Source: CAZHHH01 sp052400685 (lineage in GTDB: Bacteria; Bacteroidota; Bacteroidia; Bacteroidales; Marinilabiliaceae). Taken from it: a stretch of DNA of 64,000 nucleotides. This document shows positions 27,052 to 35,660 of this stretch, in pieces. The position numbers were made by a program, and so were the translations under genes. Location: the NCBI GenBank assembly GCA_052400685.1, contig JBQTGJ010000001.1. One strand, given 5' to 3'. The notes beneath the pieces were generated by a model. The model saw nothing but the letters and a program-made list of their open reading frames with translations. It did not search any database and was not told the origin of the DNA. The stretch's first letter is position 1. Each line of letters opens with the position of its first letter.

Positions 27052-27077
27052 ACAACTGAAAAACAAATTACAATCAT

Positions 27078-27893
27078 ATGAAAAAAGTATTTTTTATTTT
27101 GCCGGTTTTGGCCCTCTTTTATTTTTGGGGATGTGCTCAGGAAAAACAACCATTGGTGCTTATTGAAACCCCCTATGGTAATATGAAGGTGAAATTGTAT
27201 GATGAAACGCCGAAACATCGTGATAATTTTCTGAAATTAGTGGAAGATGGTTTTTATAATGGAACATTGTTTCATCGGGTTATTAGTGATTTTATGATAC
27301 AGGGTGGTGATCCGGAGTCTGTTGATGCCCCCTCTCATCGTCGGTTGGGAGAGGGAGGTCCAGGGTATAATATCGAGGCTGAAATTGTATTTCCAAAATA
27401 TTACCATAAGAAAGGCGCTTTGGCAGCTGCCCGTCAGGCGGATCAGGTTAACCCCGAAAGGAGGTCTTCTGGTTCCCAGTTTTATATTGTTCAGGGCGAA
27501 GTGCTGGATACGACGCAGCTGGGACAGATTGAACAGATGAAAATGCAGCAGCAGCAACAAAAGGCAATGATGGCTTATGTCATGCCTTTTCGGCATCGGC
27601 TTGCTGTTATGCAGCGTCAGGGCGATAAGAAAGGAATTCGTGAGTTAATAGATAGTATCAGGGTGGTTGCTGCTCCTGAAATAGAAGCTTTGGCACCCTT
27701 TAAATTTACGACTGAACAACGGCAGGCCTACACTACCATAGGCGGAACGCCACAGCTTGATGACGATTATACGGTTTTTGGTGAGGTGATTGAAGGTTTG
27801 GACGTTATTGACAAAATTGCGGCTTTAAAGACGAATTCTATGGATAGGCCTTTGCAAAACGTGCCTATTATGATGAGTGTTATCGAAGAATAG
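27078..27893 (+). CDS. Cyclophilin-type peptidyl-prolyl isomerase, lipoprotein (first of three)
   Basis: A 271-residue lipoprotein (lipobox FWGC, Cys about 19) with a cyclophilin domain facing the periplasm. Catalytic residues are present: FHRVISDFMIQGGD contains the Arg, Phe and Gln of the family. The usual fold is interrupted: between the GSQFYIVQG strand and the YTVFGEVIEGLDVIDKI strand lies a helical insert of about 85 residues, rich in Gln and Met (about 150-235). It heads a three-gene tandem of related cyclophilins with gaps of 10-15 bases. Tandem palindromes lie directly upstream. Confidence 0.93.
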   Translation: MKKVFFILPVLALFYFWGCAQEKQPLVLIETPYGNMKVKLYDETPKHRDNFLKLVEDGFYNGTLFHRVISDFMIQGGDPESVDAPSHRRLGEGGPGYNIEAEIVFPKYYHKKGALAAARQADQVNPERRSSGSQFYIVQGEVLDTTQLGQIEQMKMQQQQQKAMMAYVMPFRHRLAVMQRQGDKKGIRELIDSIRVVAAPEIEALAPFKFTTEQRQAYTTIGGTPQLDDDYTVFGEVIEGLDVIDKIAALKTNSMDRPLQNVPIMMSVIEE

Positions 27894-27908
27894 AAAAGTT
27901 TGGTTATT

Positions 27909-28721
27909 ATGCGCCTTTTTAGATTGGTATTTGTATTTGTTTTTTTGTTTGGGGAGCTCACTTTTCTCAATGCTCAGAAACCCGTGTATTATGTGTTGAT
28001 TAAAACCAATATGGGTAATATGCGGGTTAAGCTATATAATGAAACGCCAGGGCATCGTGACCGTTTCCTGAAATTGGTGAACAACGGTCATTATGATGGG
28101 ACTCTTTTTTATCGCGTTATAAAGGATTTTGTGATTCAGGGGGGAAGCTCTGATTCGCGCAATGCACCACCCGGAAAGCACATCGGTTATGGGAGTTCCT
28201 CTGATATTATATCCTCTGAGTTTGTAAAGAGTCGTTTTCATAAGAAAGGCGCTATTTGCGCACCTCGTCAGCCCGAAGATGTTAATCATTTTCGGATGTC
28301 TGATATCTCTCAGTTCTATATTGTTTACGGTCGGGTTTATACCAATGAGGAGATGGATATTATGGAGAAAAAGGTGAATAATCCCATCAAAAAGAAATTA
28401 CTGGAGAAGTATTATTATCCAAAAAAGGAAGAACTAAACCGGTTAAAGAAAGAAAGCCCCGCTGATTATAACAAATTGTTGCGTGAGATAAGGTCGCAGG
28501 TGGATTTTGATTTTAATTTGGCCGATCGTTTGATTTTTACGCCTGAACAACGCGAAGCCTATTCAACTGTGGGTGGTTTGCCTGAGTTAGATGGCGATTA
28601 TACGGTTTTTGGAGAAGTGGTTGATGGTCTTGATGTTATTGATAAGATTGGCCGGCTGTCCACCGATAAAAATGACAGGCCCTTGACCGATGTGAAAATT
28701 TTTATTGAAGAATGTGATTAA
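27909..28721 (+). CDS. Cyclophilin-type peptidyl-prolyl isomerase, secreted (second of three)
   Basis: A 270-residue protein from the ATG at 27909 (an in-frame TTG lies three codons earlier). The signal peptide MRLFRLVFVFVFLFGELTF ends near FLNA, before QKPVYY, with no lipobox. The cyclophilin core keeps the catalytic set (FYRVIKDFVIQGGS). Like its upstream neighbour it has a long helical insert before the YTVFGEVVDGLDVIDKIG strand, here Lys-rich (KKKLLEKYYYPKKEELNR). It lies 15 bases after the first cyclophilin and 10 before the third. A periplasmic folding role is inferred from family and signal peptide. Confidence 0.93.
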   Translation: MRLFRLVFVFVFLFGELTFLNAQKPVYYVLIKTNMGNMRVKLYNETPGHRDRFLKLVNNGHYDGTLFYRVIKDFVIQGGSSDSRNAPPGKHIGYGSSSDIISSEFVKSRFHKKGAICAPRQPEDVNHFRMSDISQFYIVYGRVYTNEEMDIMEKKVNNPIKKKLLEKYYYPKKEELNRLKKESPADYNKLLREIRSQVDFDFNLADRLIFTPEQREAYSTVGGLPELDGDYTVFGEVVDGLDVIDKIGRLSTDKNDRPLTDVKIFIEECD

Positions 28722-28731
28722 TAAGATTTTA

Positions 28732-30024
28732 ATGATGGGTCTGATAAAGTTGTCTTGTTGTTTATTTTTAATGCTGTTTGTATTTGGTTGTGGTGCACCG
28801 TCTGAAAAAAAAGACATTTCGAAGCCTGCGATTTATGGCTCTTATAAAAGTAATGTGACCGCAATGGTCGATGTTTATACTGCCGATCATTATACCCGTC
28901 GACTGAAAAATGGGTACGGGTTTTACGTGGCGCCTGATGTTGTCGTTGCTCCTTTGAGTCTTGTTAAGGGCGCTTACCGTGTTAAAATTTCACCCACAGG
29001 TACCAGCCAGATGTTTCCCGTTAAAGGGTATACTGCTTATGATTTGAATCGTAATTTGGTCGCATTGAAGGTGCAGCGAAAAAATAATAATTTTATTAAA
29101 CGTTACCGGTTTAGTGATGTTCCATCAGATACTTTGTACACGCTGTTTCGTAAATCGCGGCAGCTTATGGTAAATAAAACGAAAATTGATTCATTGGTAC
29201 AATCAGATTCTGTGAGTTACTATGCTGTGGAGGCTTCTTTAGAGTCTGGTAAGCCTGCTTTCTTTTTACAGCATGCATTGGCCGGTATGGTTTTGAACGA
29301 CGACGGGAGTTCGTTTAGAGTAATTGATGCGTGTTGGATCGATACTCTTTTGGCGCACCAGTTAAAACAACCCAAACCGGTTATTGATCTTAGTGGAAAG
29401 ACAAATAAAGTTTATCCGTCTTATAAAACCATACAGGGTTTTCGTATCGTTACCGACCAGGGTGCTATTGTTATTCGTTTGTACGATGATACGCCTTTGT
29501 ATCGCGACAATTTTATAAAGCTTGTGGCCGACCAGTTTTATGATAGTCTTTTAGTTCATCGTGTACTTAGAGGTTTTTTGATTCAGACAGGGGCTGCTGA
29601 TAGCCGTTATGCTTTACCTGAAGATATTGTGGGATGGCAAGGCCCCGGGTACACGTTGCCCATGAAGGTGGTGCCGGGTATCTTTCATAAACGTGGTGCT
29701 GTGGCGGCTTCTAAGCTCCCTGATGCGCGTAACCCGCGTAATACATCTGATGGATCTCAGTTTTATATTGTGTCGGGACGTCCTTTTACCGATGACGAAC
29801 TGGATGATCTGGAACAGGAAAAGGGTATAACGTATACCGCTGAACAACGTCGTGTCTATACGACGGTGGGTGGTGCTCCTTATCTTGATAACGACTATAC
29901 CGTTTTTGGAGAGGTGGTGTCGGGAATGTCTGTTGTTGACAGGATTTCGATGGCTCAAACAGATGCCGACGACCGTCCTGTTGACGATATTCGGATTATT
30001 CGGGTCGAGATGATTCGTAAGTAA
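28732..30024 (+). CDS. Lipoprotein with a degenerate trypsin-like domain fused to a cyclophilin domain (third of three)
   Basis: A 430-residue protein from the ATG at 28732; upstream in-frame codons overlap the previous gene. The lipobox is VFGC. Residues about 60-205 have the layout of a DegP-like serine protease: GYGFYVAPDVVVAPLSLVKGA matches the G-x-G-F-x-V-x-P-x-x-x-x-T-x-x-H-V strand but lacks His, AYDLNRNLVALKV has Asn where the catalytic Asp should be, and ESGKPAFFLQHALAGMVLND lacks the GNSGGP serine. So this part is probably a non-catalytic, substrate-binding domain. From about residue 240 a cyclophilin domain keeps the catalytic Arg, Phe and Gln (VHRVLRGFLIQTG) and has only a short insert. 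The protease assignment is by pattern only. Confidence 0.85.
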   Translation: MMGLIKLSCCLFLMLFVFGCGAPSEKKDISKPAIYGSYKSNVTAMVDVYTADHYTRRLKNGYGFYVAPDVVVAPLSLVKGAYRVKISPTGTSQMFPVKGYTAYDLNRNLVALKVQRKNNNFIKRYRFSDVPSDTLYTLFRKSRQLMVNKTKIDSLVQSDSVSYYAVEASLESGKPAFFLQHALAGMVLNDDGSSFRVIDACWIDTLLAHQLKQPKPVIDLSGKTNKVYPSYKTIQGFRIVTDQGAIVIRLYDDTPLYRDNFIKLVADQFYDSLLVHRVLRGFLIQTGAADSRYALPEDIVGWQGPGYTLPMKVVPGIFHKRGAVAASKLPDARNPRNTSDGSQFYIVSGRPFTDDELDDLEQEKGITYTAEQRRVYTTVGGAPYLDNDYTVFGEVVSGMSVVDRISMAQTDADDRPVDDIRIIRVEMIRK

Positions 30025-30056
30025 TCAGCTGTTTTTTATTTGGCATCGAAAACGCA

Positions 30057-30165
30057 GGTGCTAAATAAGAAATGTTCAAATTTGCGGCTTGCGAAGTCCC
30101 CAAAATGGGAGTTTTTTATGATTACAGATTATTTTGAGGACAAGAATAACGCAGGCTTTAGTTAA
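30057..30165 (+). repeat. Interspersed palindromic repeat, subfamily B, copy B3
   Basis: About 109 bp between the third cyclophilin and the convergent nudix gene. The left end GGTGCTAAATAAGAAATG, the core TTCAAATTTGCGGCTTGCGAAG and the CAAGAATAACGCAGGC segment are kept; the right end is decayed. Confidence 0.75.
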
Positions 30166-30166
30166 T

Positions 30167-30796
30167 CTAAAGGAATGGAGCTATTCGTTCCGATTTTTTT
30201 AATACTTCGATGATAGATCCATAGGTGGTTGATGTGAAGTTTTTTATTTCGGCCGGGTTCACCCAAAAAACTGATTCAATATTTTCTTCGGTTTGCGGCG
30301 TTGGTAAAAGACTGCCGTCGTAAATCATTTCAAACCATTTGGTTTCCTTGAAGATGTGGCGATCGTTAAGCCGGTAGGTGTGGTAGGTTGAAGTAAGCTT
30401 TTTAATGATGCGAATTTCGTGAATGTTGCACTCTTCTCTGACCTCGCGGATGGCGGTTTCTTCAAAGGATTCATCTTTTTCAGTTTTTCCTTTGGGTAAG
30501 TCAAAATGATTGAGTCGATTCATGCCTATAAATCGGTTTAGTTTAGTATTCCATACCAATCCGCCGGCGGCCGGAAGATTGGTGAAACAGGCTTTGAAAT
30601 TTTGTAATAGTTCAAATTTGTTATGCCAGTAAATATATGCCGAAGTTTGGGTGGTGTCTTGCTCAAAGTCGTTGATAAAGTGGCGTAATTCACCCTGATT
30701 TGAATATTTGAGTATGCTGTTGAAGTCGTTTGCCAGATCGTTGTTTATCTGGTCGGTTAAATGAATGACCCGGTCCTTGAAAAAGATTTTATACAT
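30167..30796 (-). CDS. NUDIX hydrolase
   Basis: A 209-residue cytoplasmic protein. The nudix box is complete except for its last glycine: GKTEKDESFEETAIREVREECNI (about 103-125), where the family pattern is G-x5-E-x7-R-E-U-x-E-E-x-G-U and here the G is Asn. The E-E pair that binds Mg2+ is intact. An N-terminal region of about 75 residues precedes the nudix fold. The substrate is unknown; a nucleoside diphosphate derivative is expected from the family. It is divergent from pyrE. Confidence 0.88.
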   Translation of the reverse strand: MYKIFFKDRVIHLTDQINNDLANDFNSILKYSNQGELRHFINDFEQDTTQTSAYIYWHNKFELLQNFKACFTNLPAAGGLVWNTKLNRFIGMNRLNHFDLPKGKTEKDESFEETAIREVREECNIHEIRIIKKLTSTYHTYRLNDRHIFKETKWFEMIYDGSLLPTPQTEENIESVFWVNPAEIKNFTSTTYGSIIEVLKKSERIAPFL

Positions 30797-30899
30797 TTGC
30801 GTACATAAAAAAAGGAGGGAAAACTCGTAAGCTGAGACATAATTAGTCCTGTATTGGTAACTCAGGTGAATTTAAACCCTCAAAACAAAATTATTACAG

Positions 30900-31532
30900 A
30901 TGAAGAATATTGAAGAAACTATTGCTCATCAATTGTTACAAATTAAAGCAATAAAATTACAACCGGCAAATCCTTTTACCTGGGCTTCCGGTTGGCTTTC
31001 GCCTATTTATTGTGATAATCGGAAAACATTATCTTATCCGGAGGTGCGTACTTATATTCGTGATCGTTTTGCCGACCTTATCCGGACCAGTTACGCTGAT
31101 GTCGACGTGGTGGCCGGTGTAGCAACCGGTGCTATAGCACAGGGTGCGTTGGTCGCAGAGGCTTTGGGAAAGCCTTTTGTATATGTGCGGTCGGCACCTA
31201 AAGGTCATGGCCTTGAAAATTTGATTGAGGGCGAACTGAAAACGGGTCAAAAGGTTGTGGTTATCGAAGACTTGATTTCTACCGGTGGCAGTAGCTTGAA
31301 AGCGGTGCAGGCCATTCGTAAATCCGGTTGTGTGGTGAGCGGTATGTTGGCGATTTTCTCGTATGGCTTTCAAATTGCGGCCGATCAGTTTGCCGCTGAA
31401 GGGGTAACACTTACAACTTTGAGTAATTATCAGACTTTGCTAAAAGTGGCCGTCGATACAGGCTATGTGACTTCTGAGCAGGTTGAAACACTGGAACAGT
31501 GGCGGCATAATCCGTCTGAATGGAAAAAATAG
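30900..31532 (+). CDS. pyrE: Orotate phosphoribosyltransferase
   Basis: Adds the ribose phosphate from PRPP to orotate in de novo UMP synthesis. The protein is 210 residues, the usual length. Motifs: NPFTWASGWLSPIYCDNRKTLSYP, VAGVATGAIAQGALVAEALGKPFVYVR, and the PRPP-binding VVVIEDLISTGGSSLKAV. The ATG at 30900 follows the sequence TTATTACAG without a Shine-Dalgarno, as is common in Bacteroidota. The next gene starts 7 bases after the stop. Confidence 0.96.
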   Translation: MKNIEETIAHQLLQIKAIKLQPANPFTWASGWLSPIYCDNRKTLSYPEVRTYIRDRFADLIRTSYADVDVVAGVATGAIAQGALVAEALGKPFVYVRSAPKGHGLENLIEGELKTGQKVVVIEDLISTGGSSLKAVQAIRKSGCVVSGMLAIFSYGFQIAADQFAAEGVTLTTLSNYQTLLKVAVDTGYVTSEQVETLEQWRHNPSEWKK

Positions 31533-31539
31533 TTTAAGA

Positions 31540-31947
31540 ATGACGCAGTTTGAAGGCCCTGTAAAAGCCATCCCTTACGATGCGATGGTGGTTTATAATT
31601 TTTTGTCTGATTTTTCAAATTTTGAACATTTGTTGCCGGCTGATAAGGTAACCGACTGGGAAAGTGATGGTGCGTCCTGTCGGTTTAAGGTGAATGGTGT
31701 TGGTGAGCTTGGTTTGCGGATTGTTGATAAGGAGCCTGGTGAAACCATCAAGTATAGCGCCGATGGTAAAACGCCTTTTAATTTTTTTCTTTGGATTCAG
31801 CTGAAGGAAAAGGCCAAGGCTGACAGTCGTGTTAAAGTGACTGTTAAGGCCGATTTAAATCCTATGATGAAGATGATGGTTTCTTCACCCATTAATAAGT
31901 TTTTGGAGGTGTTAACCGAAGCTATTGCCGGCTATCATTATCAATGA
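31540..31947 (+). CDS. SRPBCC (START/Bet v1-like) family protein
   Basis: A 135-residue protein from the ATG at 31540; the frame extends back into pyrE but that extension is not used. The pattern YDAMVVYNFLSDFSNFEHLLP is the typical first helix-grip element of SRPBCC proteins. MVSSPINKFLEVLTEAIAGYHY is the long C-terminal helix that closes the ligand pocket. Ligand unknown. It lies 7 bases after pyrE (likely co-transcribed) and its last 7 bases overlap the 3' end of birA. Confidence 0.83.
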   Translation: MTQFEGPVKAIPYDAMVVYNFLSDFSNFEHLLPADKVTDWESDGASCRFKVNGVGELGLRIVDKEPGETIKYSADGKTPFNFFLWIQLKEKAKADSRVKVTVKADLNPMMKMMVSSPINKFLEVLTEAIAGYHYQ

Positions 31948-32690
31948 AGATCGAAACTGACTTCTTTAAAAGCGTAATTTCGTAATTCTCCGGATGCTGT
32001 TTCTAATACCAGATGTCCGGTGGGTTGTATTTTTTTTATGCTGGCGGAGAAAATTCCGCTGTCATCAATGAAACGGTGTTGTCCGTCTTTTCTGTAAAGA
32101 TGATTCATGTACCGTTGATGTAGGAGGTGGTCGTCGGCACTGGCTAACCATTCATAATAGGTATGAACAAATTCACTGATGAATTGATTTAGGAGTCGAT
32201 CGGTGTCATAGGTTTTACCGGTAATTTGTTTGAGTGAGATTGGATTAGGTGGGTCGGAGATGAAAACCGTTTGATTGACGTTTAGGCCAATGCCGATGAT
32301 TGAATCTTCAATTTGGTTGCCTTTCAGACTGTTTTCTATTAAAATCCCAGCTATTTTTTCGTCGTGGTAATAAATGTCGTTGGGCCATTTTATGGAAATG
32401 CCTTGGGTGTATGTATTTAGAACATTTATCATAGCCAGTGTAACTACCTGTGTGATTCGGAACTGATGGTGAACAGGGAGGAAGTCGGGACGTATAATGA
32501 TCGAGAATGTGAGATTTTTACCCGGCTGGCTTTCCCAGCTGTTGCCCATTTGGCCCCTGCCAGCCGTTTGCTCATGGCTTACCACTACCGAAAAATCGGC
32601 TACATGTTTGGCTTTATTTATTTCATAAAGTTTTTGGTTGGTGGATCCAACCGATTCGAAACGATAGATGACAGGCTGTTTCTGATTCAT
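31941..32690 (-). CDS. birA: Biotin--[acetyl-CoA-carboxylase] ligase
   Basis: Attaches biotin to the carrier domain of biotin-dependent carboxylases. The protein is 249 residues from the ATG at 32690, where the catalytic domain begins (YRFESVGSTN); the longer frame to 32789 is unlikely. The biotin loop SHEQTAGRGQMGNSW, KWPNDIYYHDEKIAGILIE and GIGLNVNQ are present. The N-terminal DNA-binding domain of E. coli BirA is absent, so it is a ligase only (class I type). It meets the SRPBCC gene with a 7-base convergent overlap. Confidence 0.95.
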   Translation of the reverse strand: MNQKQPVIYRFESVGSTNQKLYEINKAKHVADFSVVVSHEQTAGRGQMGNSWESQPGKNLTFSIIIRPDFLPVHHQFRITQVVTLAMINVLNTYTQGISIKWPNDIYYHDEKIAGILIENSLKGNQIEDSIIGIGLNVNQTVFISDPPNPISLKQITGKTYDTDRLLNQFISEFVHTYYEWLASADDHLLHQRYMNHLYRKDGQHRFIDDSGIFSASIKKIQPTGHLVLETASGELRNYAFKEVSFDLH

Positions 32691-32712
32691 TTTAATTTTG
32701 GCATTGTTTGTG

Positions 32713-32741
32713 CAAAGATAAATCCTGTTGGGATTTTTCAA
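32713..32741 (-). promoter_or_regulatory. Candidate promoter for birA
   Basis: On the minus strand, TTG (complement of 32739-32741), an 18-base spacer and TATCTTTG (complement of 32713-32720) match the Bacteroidota consensus; the birA start at 32690 is about 23 bases downstream. Confidence 0.45.
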
Positions 32742-32927
32742 GGGTGAAATTAGATAATTTAATGGCTCGAAAGTATTATCTTTGAACAAATATAAGCTTC
32801 TTCTTGTCTCTTTAATCTTATGAATAGACGGGGATGCGGTTGTTTAGAAGCGCCGGATATTAAATTCTGCCTTTAATGCTTGCAGACTGAACATCTGTGG
32901 ATAGAAAATGTTAATATTATAATTGTA

Positions 32928-33305
32928 ATGACAGAACGACAGGAAGAGATGACAAGTCAGCAGCTGGTAAAAGCTGTTGTTGAAGGAATTCAGGAAAAAA
33001 AAGGGGTCAATATTTCAATACTAGATTTAACTTCCATTGAAAATACAATCACTAGTTATTTTGTGATTTGTGATGGCGACAGCAATGTGCATGTGTCTGC
33101 TATTGCCGAATCGGTGGACGATTATGTGCGTGAGCATATCGGCGAAAAACCATTCCACATAGAAGGACGTGATAATGCGCAATGGGTGTTGTTGGATTAT
33201 ATGGATGTTGTAGTTCATGTATTTCAGCGAGAGGAAAGAGCGTTTTATAATCTCGAAGCTTTATGGGCCGATGGCGGCCGCGAAGATATCCCTAATTTGT
33301 TTTAA
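32928..33305 (+). CDS. rsfS: Ribosome silencing factor RsfS
   Basis: Binds ribosomal protein uL14 and blocks subunit joining when nutrients are scarce. The protein is 125 residues from the ATG at 32928 (the frame continues upstream, but with no conserved residues). The Iojap-family motifs are visible: VSAIAESVDDYVRE, DNAQWVLLDYMDVVVHVFQREERAFYNLEALW. It is followed 24 bases later by ftsH, with cdsA and psd further on, an order I recall from other Bacteroidales genomes. Confidence 0.93.
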   Translation: MTERQEEMTSQQLVKAVVEGIQEKKGVNISILDLTSIENTITSYFVICDGDSNVHVSAIAESVDDYVREHIGEKPFHIEGRDNAQWVLLDYMDVVVHVFQREERAFYNLEALWADGGREDIPNLF

Positions 33306-33329
33306 TTTGTATTATTAGCAACAATTATA

Positions 33330-35366
33330 ATGGCTGAAGAAAAGAAAAATAATTTGGAAGGAGGCGATAACAAGCAATCCTCCCCACGTATGCCTCAGTT
33401 CAATGCTTATTGGATTTATGGAATTATCTTATTGGCACTGATAGGGGTTAGTATTTTTAATGTGGGGCAGAGTCCTAAAGAGATACCCTGGAGCGTGTTT
33501 GAACAGGAGGTGCTCCCCAAAGGTGATATGAAAAGCGTCGTTGTTGTCACCAATCAAGGAGTGGCTGAAATAACGTTTAAAGATGGAACTCTGGAGAAAT
33601 ATTCCAATATTTTTAAAGACGAACAATCAATTCCTAGTACCGGACCGCAATTGCTGGTGAAGATTCCAACCATCGATAAATTCGAGGAAGCCCGTAAAGA
33701 AGCCGAAGATAAGTACAATGTAAAAGTGCCTATTGAGTATGAGGAACGAACCAATATGTTTCGGGACTTTTTTATGATGATGTGGCCTATTTTACTCATC
33801 CTGGGTGTTTGGATTTTTATTTTTCGGCGGATGGGCGGACAGGGCGCAGCAGGTGGCCCTGGTAATATTTTCAGTGTGGGGAAATCCAAAGCCCGTATGT
33901 TCGATAAGGATGCTACGGTTAAGGTGACTTTTAACGATGTAGCCGGGCTGGCAGAAGCCAAACAGGAGTTGGAAGAGATTGTTGAGTTTTTGCGAAAGCC
34001 TGAGAAATTTACTGAATTGGGTGGTAAAATTCCTAAAGGTGCCTTGCTGATCGGTTCTCCCGGTACCGGAAAAACGTTGCTGGCGAAAGCGGTGGCAGGT
34101 GAGGCCAATGTCCCTTTCTTTAGTATGTCGGGGTCCGATTTTGTTGAAATGTTTGTGGGTGTGGGTGCTTCCCGGGTACGTGACTTATTTAAAAAAGCAA
34201 AAGAAAAGGCCCCGTGTATTATTTTTATTGATGAAATTGATGCCATTGGCCGGGCACGTGGTAAAAATGCCAACTTTAGTGGCAACGACGAACGTGAAAA
34301 TACGTTGAATCAGTTGCTTACTGAAATGGATGGGTTTGCAACCAATAGTGGGGTTATTATTTTGGCCGCTACCAACCGTGCGGATGTTCTTGACCGTGCA
34401 TTGATGCGTGCGGGACGCTTTGACCGGCAGATTGCGGTTGATTTACCCGATTTGAATGAACGAAGAGAGATTTTTGAGGTTCACTTGCGTCCGTTGCGTT
34501 TGTCTGATGATGTGAAGTCTGAATTTTTATCCCGCCAGACACCTGGTTTTTCTGGAGCCGACATTGCCAATGTTTGCAATGAAGCGGCTTTGATTGCCGC
34601 ACGTAAGAATAAAAAAATGGTGGAGAAGGAGGACTTTCTGGATGCCGTGGATCGTATTGTTGGCGGACTCGAAAAGAAGAATAAAATTATATCCAAGGGC
34701 GAAAAGCGTGCCGTTGCATTTCATGAAGCCGGACATGCTGCCATCAGTTGGTTGCTCGAATATGCCCACCCGTTGGTGAAAGTGACCATCGTACCTCGTG
34801 GTAAAGCTTTGGGGGCTGCGTGGTATTTACCTGAAGAACGGTCTCTTAATACTTATGAGCAAATGCTGGATGAGATGTGTGCTACTTTGGGCGGACGTGC
34901 CGCTGAGGATCTGATTTTTGGTCGTATTTCAACCGGCGCTCTTAACGATTTGGAGAAGGTGACACGTCAGGCTTATGCTATGGTGGCCTACTTCGGGATG
35001 AGTCCTAAAATTGGGAATCTTAGTTATTTTGATTCTACCGGGCAGAATGAATATACCTTTCAAAAGCCTTATAGTGAGCAGACGGCGCTTTTGATTGACC
35101 AGGAAGCTTCACGTATTATTGAAGAGCAATACGTTCGTGCTAAAAAAATCCTTGAAGAGAATAGTGATAAGCACAAACAGCTGGCAGAATTACTCCTGGA
35201 GCGGGAAGTTATTTTTAGTGAAGATTTAGAGCATATCTTTGGAAAACGAGCACTTTCTGAACATGTAATTGAAGAGGATAGTAATGGCCATAAGGCTGTT
35301 TCCAATGGCTCTGACCAACCGGCTGCTGATGATGTAAAGGTTGATGCGAATGATGCGAAAGTGTAA
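33330..35366 (+). CDS. ftsH: ATP-dependent zinc metalloprotease FtsH
   Basis: Membrane-anchored AAA+ protease that degrades misfolded and regulatory membrane and cytoplasmic proteins. The protein is 678 residues. Two membrane segments (about 28-45 and 148-165) flank a periplasmic region of about 100 residues. The AAA domain has Walker A GSPGTGKT (about 240), Walker B IIFIDEIDAIG, and the second region of homology DRALMRAGRFDRQI. The zinc site HEAGHA lies at about 464. The C-terminal tail is acidic and low-complexity (SDQPAADDVKVDAND). Length and motifs are those of a functional FtsH. Confidence 0.97.
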   Translation: MAEEKKNNLEGGDNKQSSPRMPQFNAYWIYGIILLALIGVSIFNVGQSPKEIPWSVFEQEVLPKGDMKSVVVVTNQGVAEITFKDGTLEKYSNIFKDEQSIPSTGPQLLVKIPTIDKFEEARKEAEDKYNVKVPIEYEERTNMFRDFFMMMWPILLILGVWIFIFRRMGGQGAAGGPGNIFSVGKSKARMFDKDATVKVTFNDVAGLAEAKQELEEIVEFLRKPEKFTELGGKIPKGALLIGSPGTGKTLLAKAVAGEANVPFFSMSGSDFVEMFVGVGASRVRDLFKKAKEKAPCIIFIDEIDAIGRARGKNANFSGNDERENTLNQLLTEMDGFATNSGVIILAATNRADVLDRALMRAGRFDRQIAVDLPDLNERREIFEVHLRPLRLSDDVKSEFLSRQTPGFSGADIANVCNEAALIAARKNKKMVEKEDFLDAVDRIVGGLEKKNKIISKGEKRAVAFHEAGHAAISWLLEYAHPLVKVTIVPRGKALGAAWYLPEERSLNTYEQMLDEMCATLGGRAAEDLIFGRISTGALNDLEKVTRQAYAMVAYFGMSPKIGNLSYFDSTGQNEYTFQKPYSEQTALLIDQEASRIIEEQYVRAKKILEENSDKHKQLAELLLEREVIFSEDLEHIFGKRALSEHVIEEDSNGHKAVSNGSDQPAADDVKVDANDAKV

Positions 35367-35423
35367 TGTTCTGAGTAAATTGTAGCCTGTTTTTACAGGT
35401 TGTGCTTACTGTTAAATAATCTT

Positions 35424-35463
35424 TGTCCGGATACTCCTGAGTATTCGGACATTTTGTTTTTTT
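35424..35463 (+). terminator. Terminator after ftsH
   Basis: TGTCCGGATACT (35424-35435) pairs with AGTATTCGGACA (35440-35451) over CCTG, with one G-T pair, followed by TTTTGTTTTTTT. It separates ftsH from cdsA, so cdsA needs its own promoter; TATTTTTG at 35541-35548 is a possible -7 element. Confidence 0.85.
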
Positions 35464-35660
35464 AGTGCAAATGACATAGGTCTGGATTTAATGTTTTGAT
35501 AGTTGGTGAAACTTAAATTTTATAAACTCAATCTTTGTGTTATTTTTGTACTGGCTTAAGATAGTATTTTTGACTTCCGACAAATGTTATTGTTTGTTGT
35601 TTATGGCTATAACCTGACTTTAGGCAAGGTAGGTCTGTGATTATTTTCAATTTGAATTGA

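Larger units (their letters stand above)
26759..27077. other. 319-bp intergenic region filled by tandem CATATG palindromes
   Basis: Between the small unknown gene and the first cyclophilin. Most of it is three successive units of one repeat (26808-26874, 26894-26961, 26984-27051). Apart from these there is no ORF or RNA gene. Confidence 0.6.

Noticed and set aside
33554..34285. 243-codon frame antisense to ftsH
   Set aside because: It lies wholly inside the well-conserved ftsH gene and its translation is low-complexity and unconserved.
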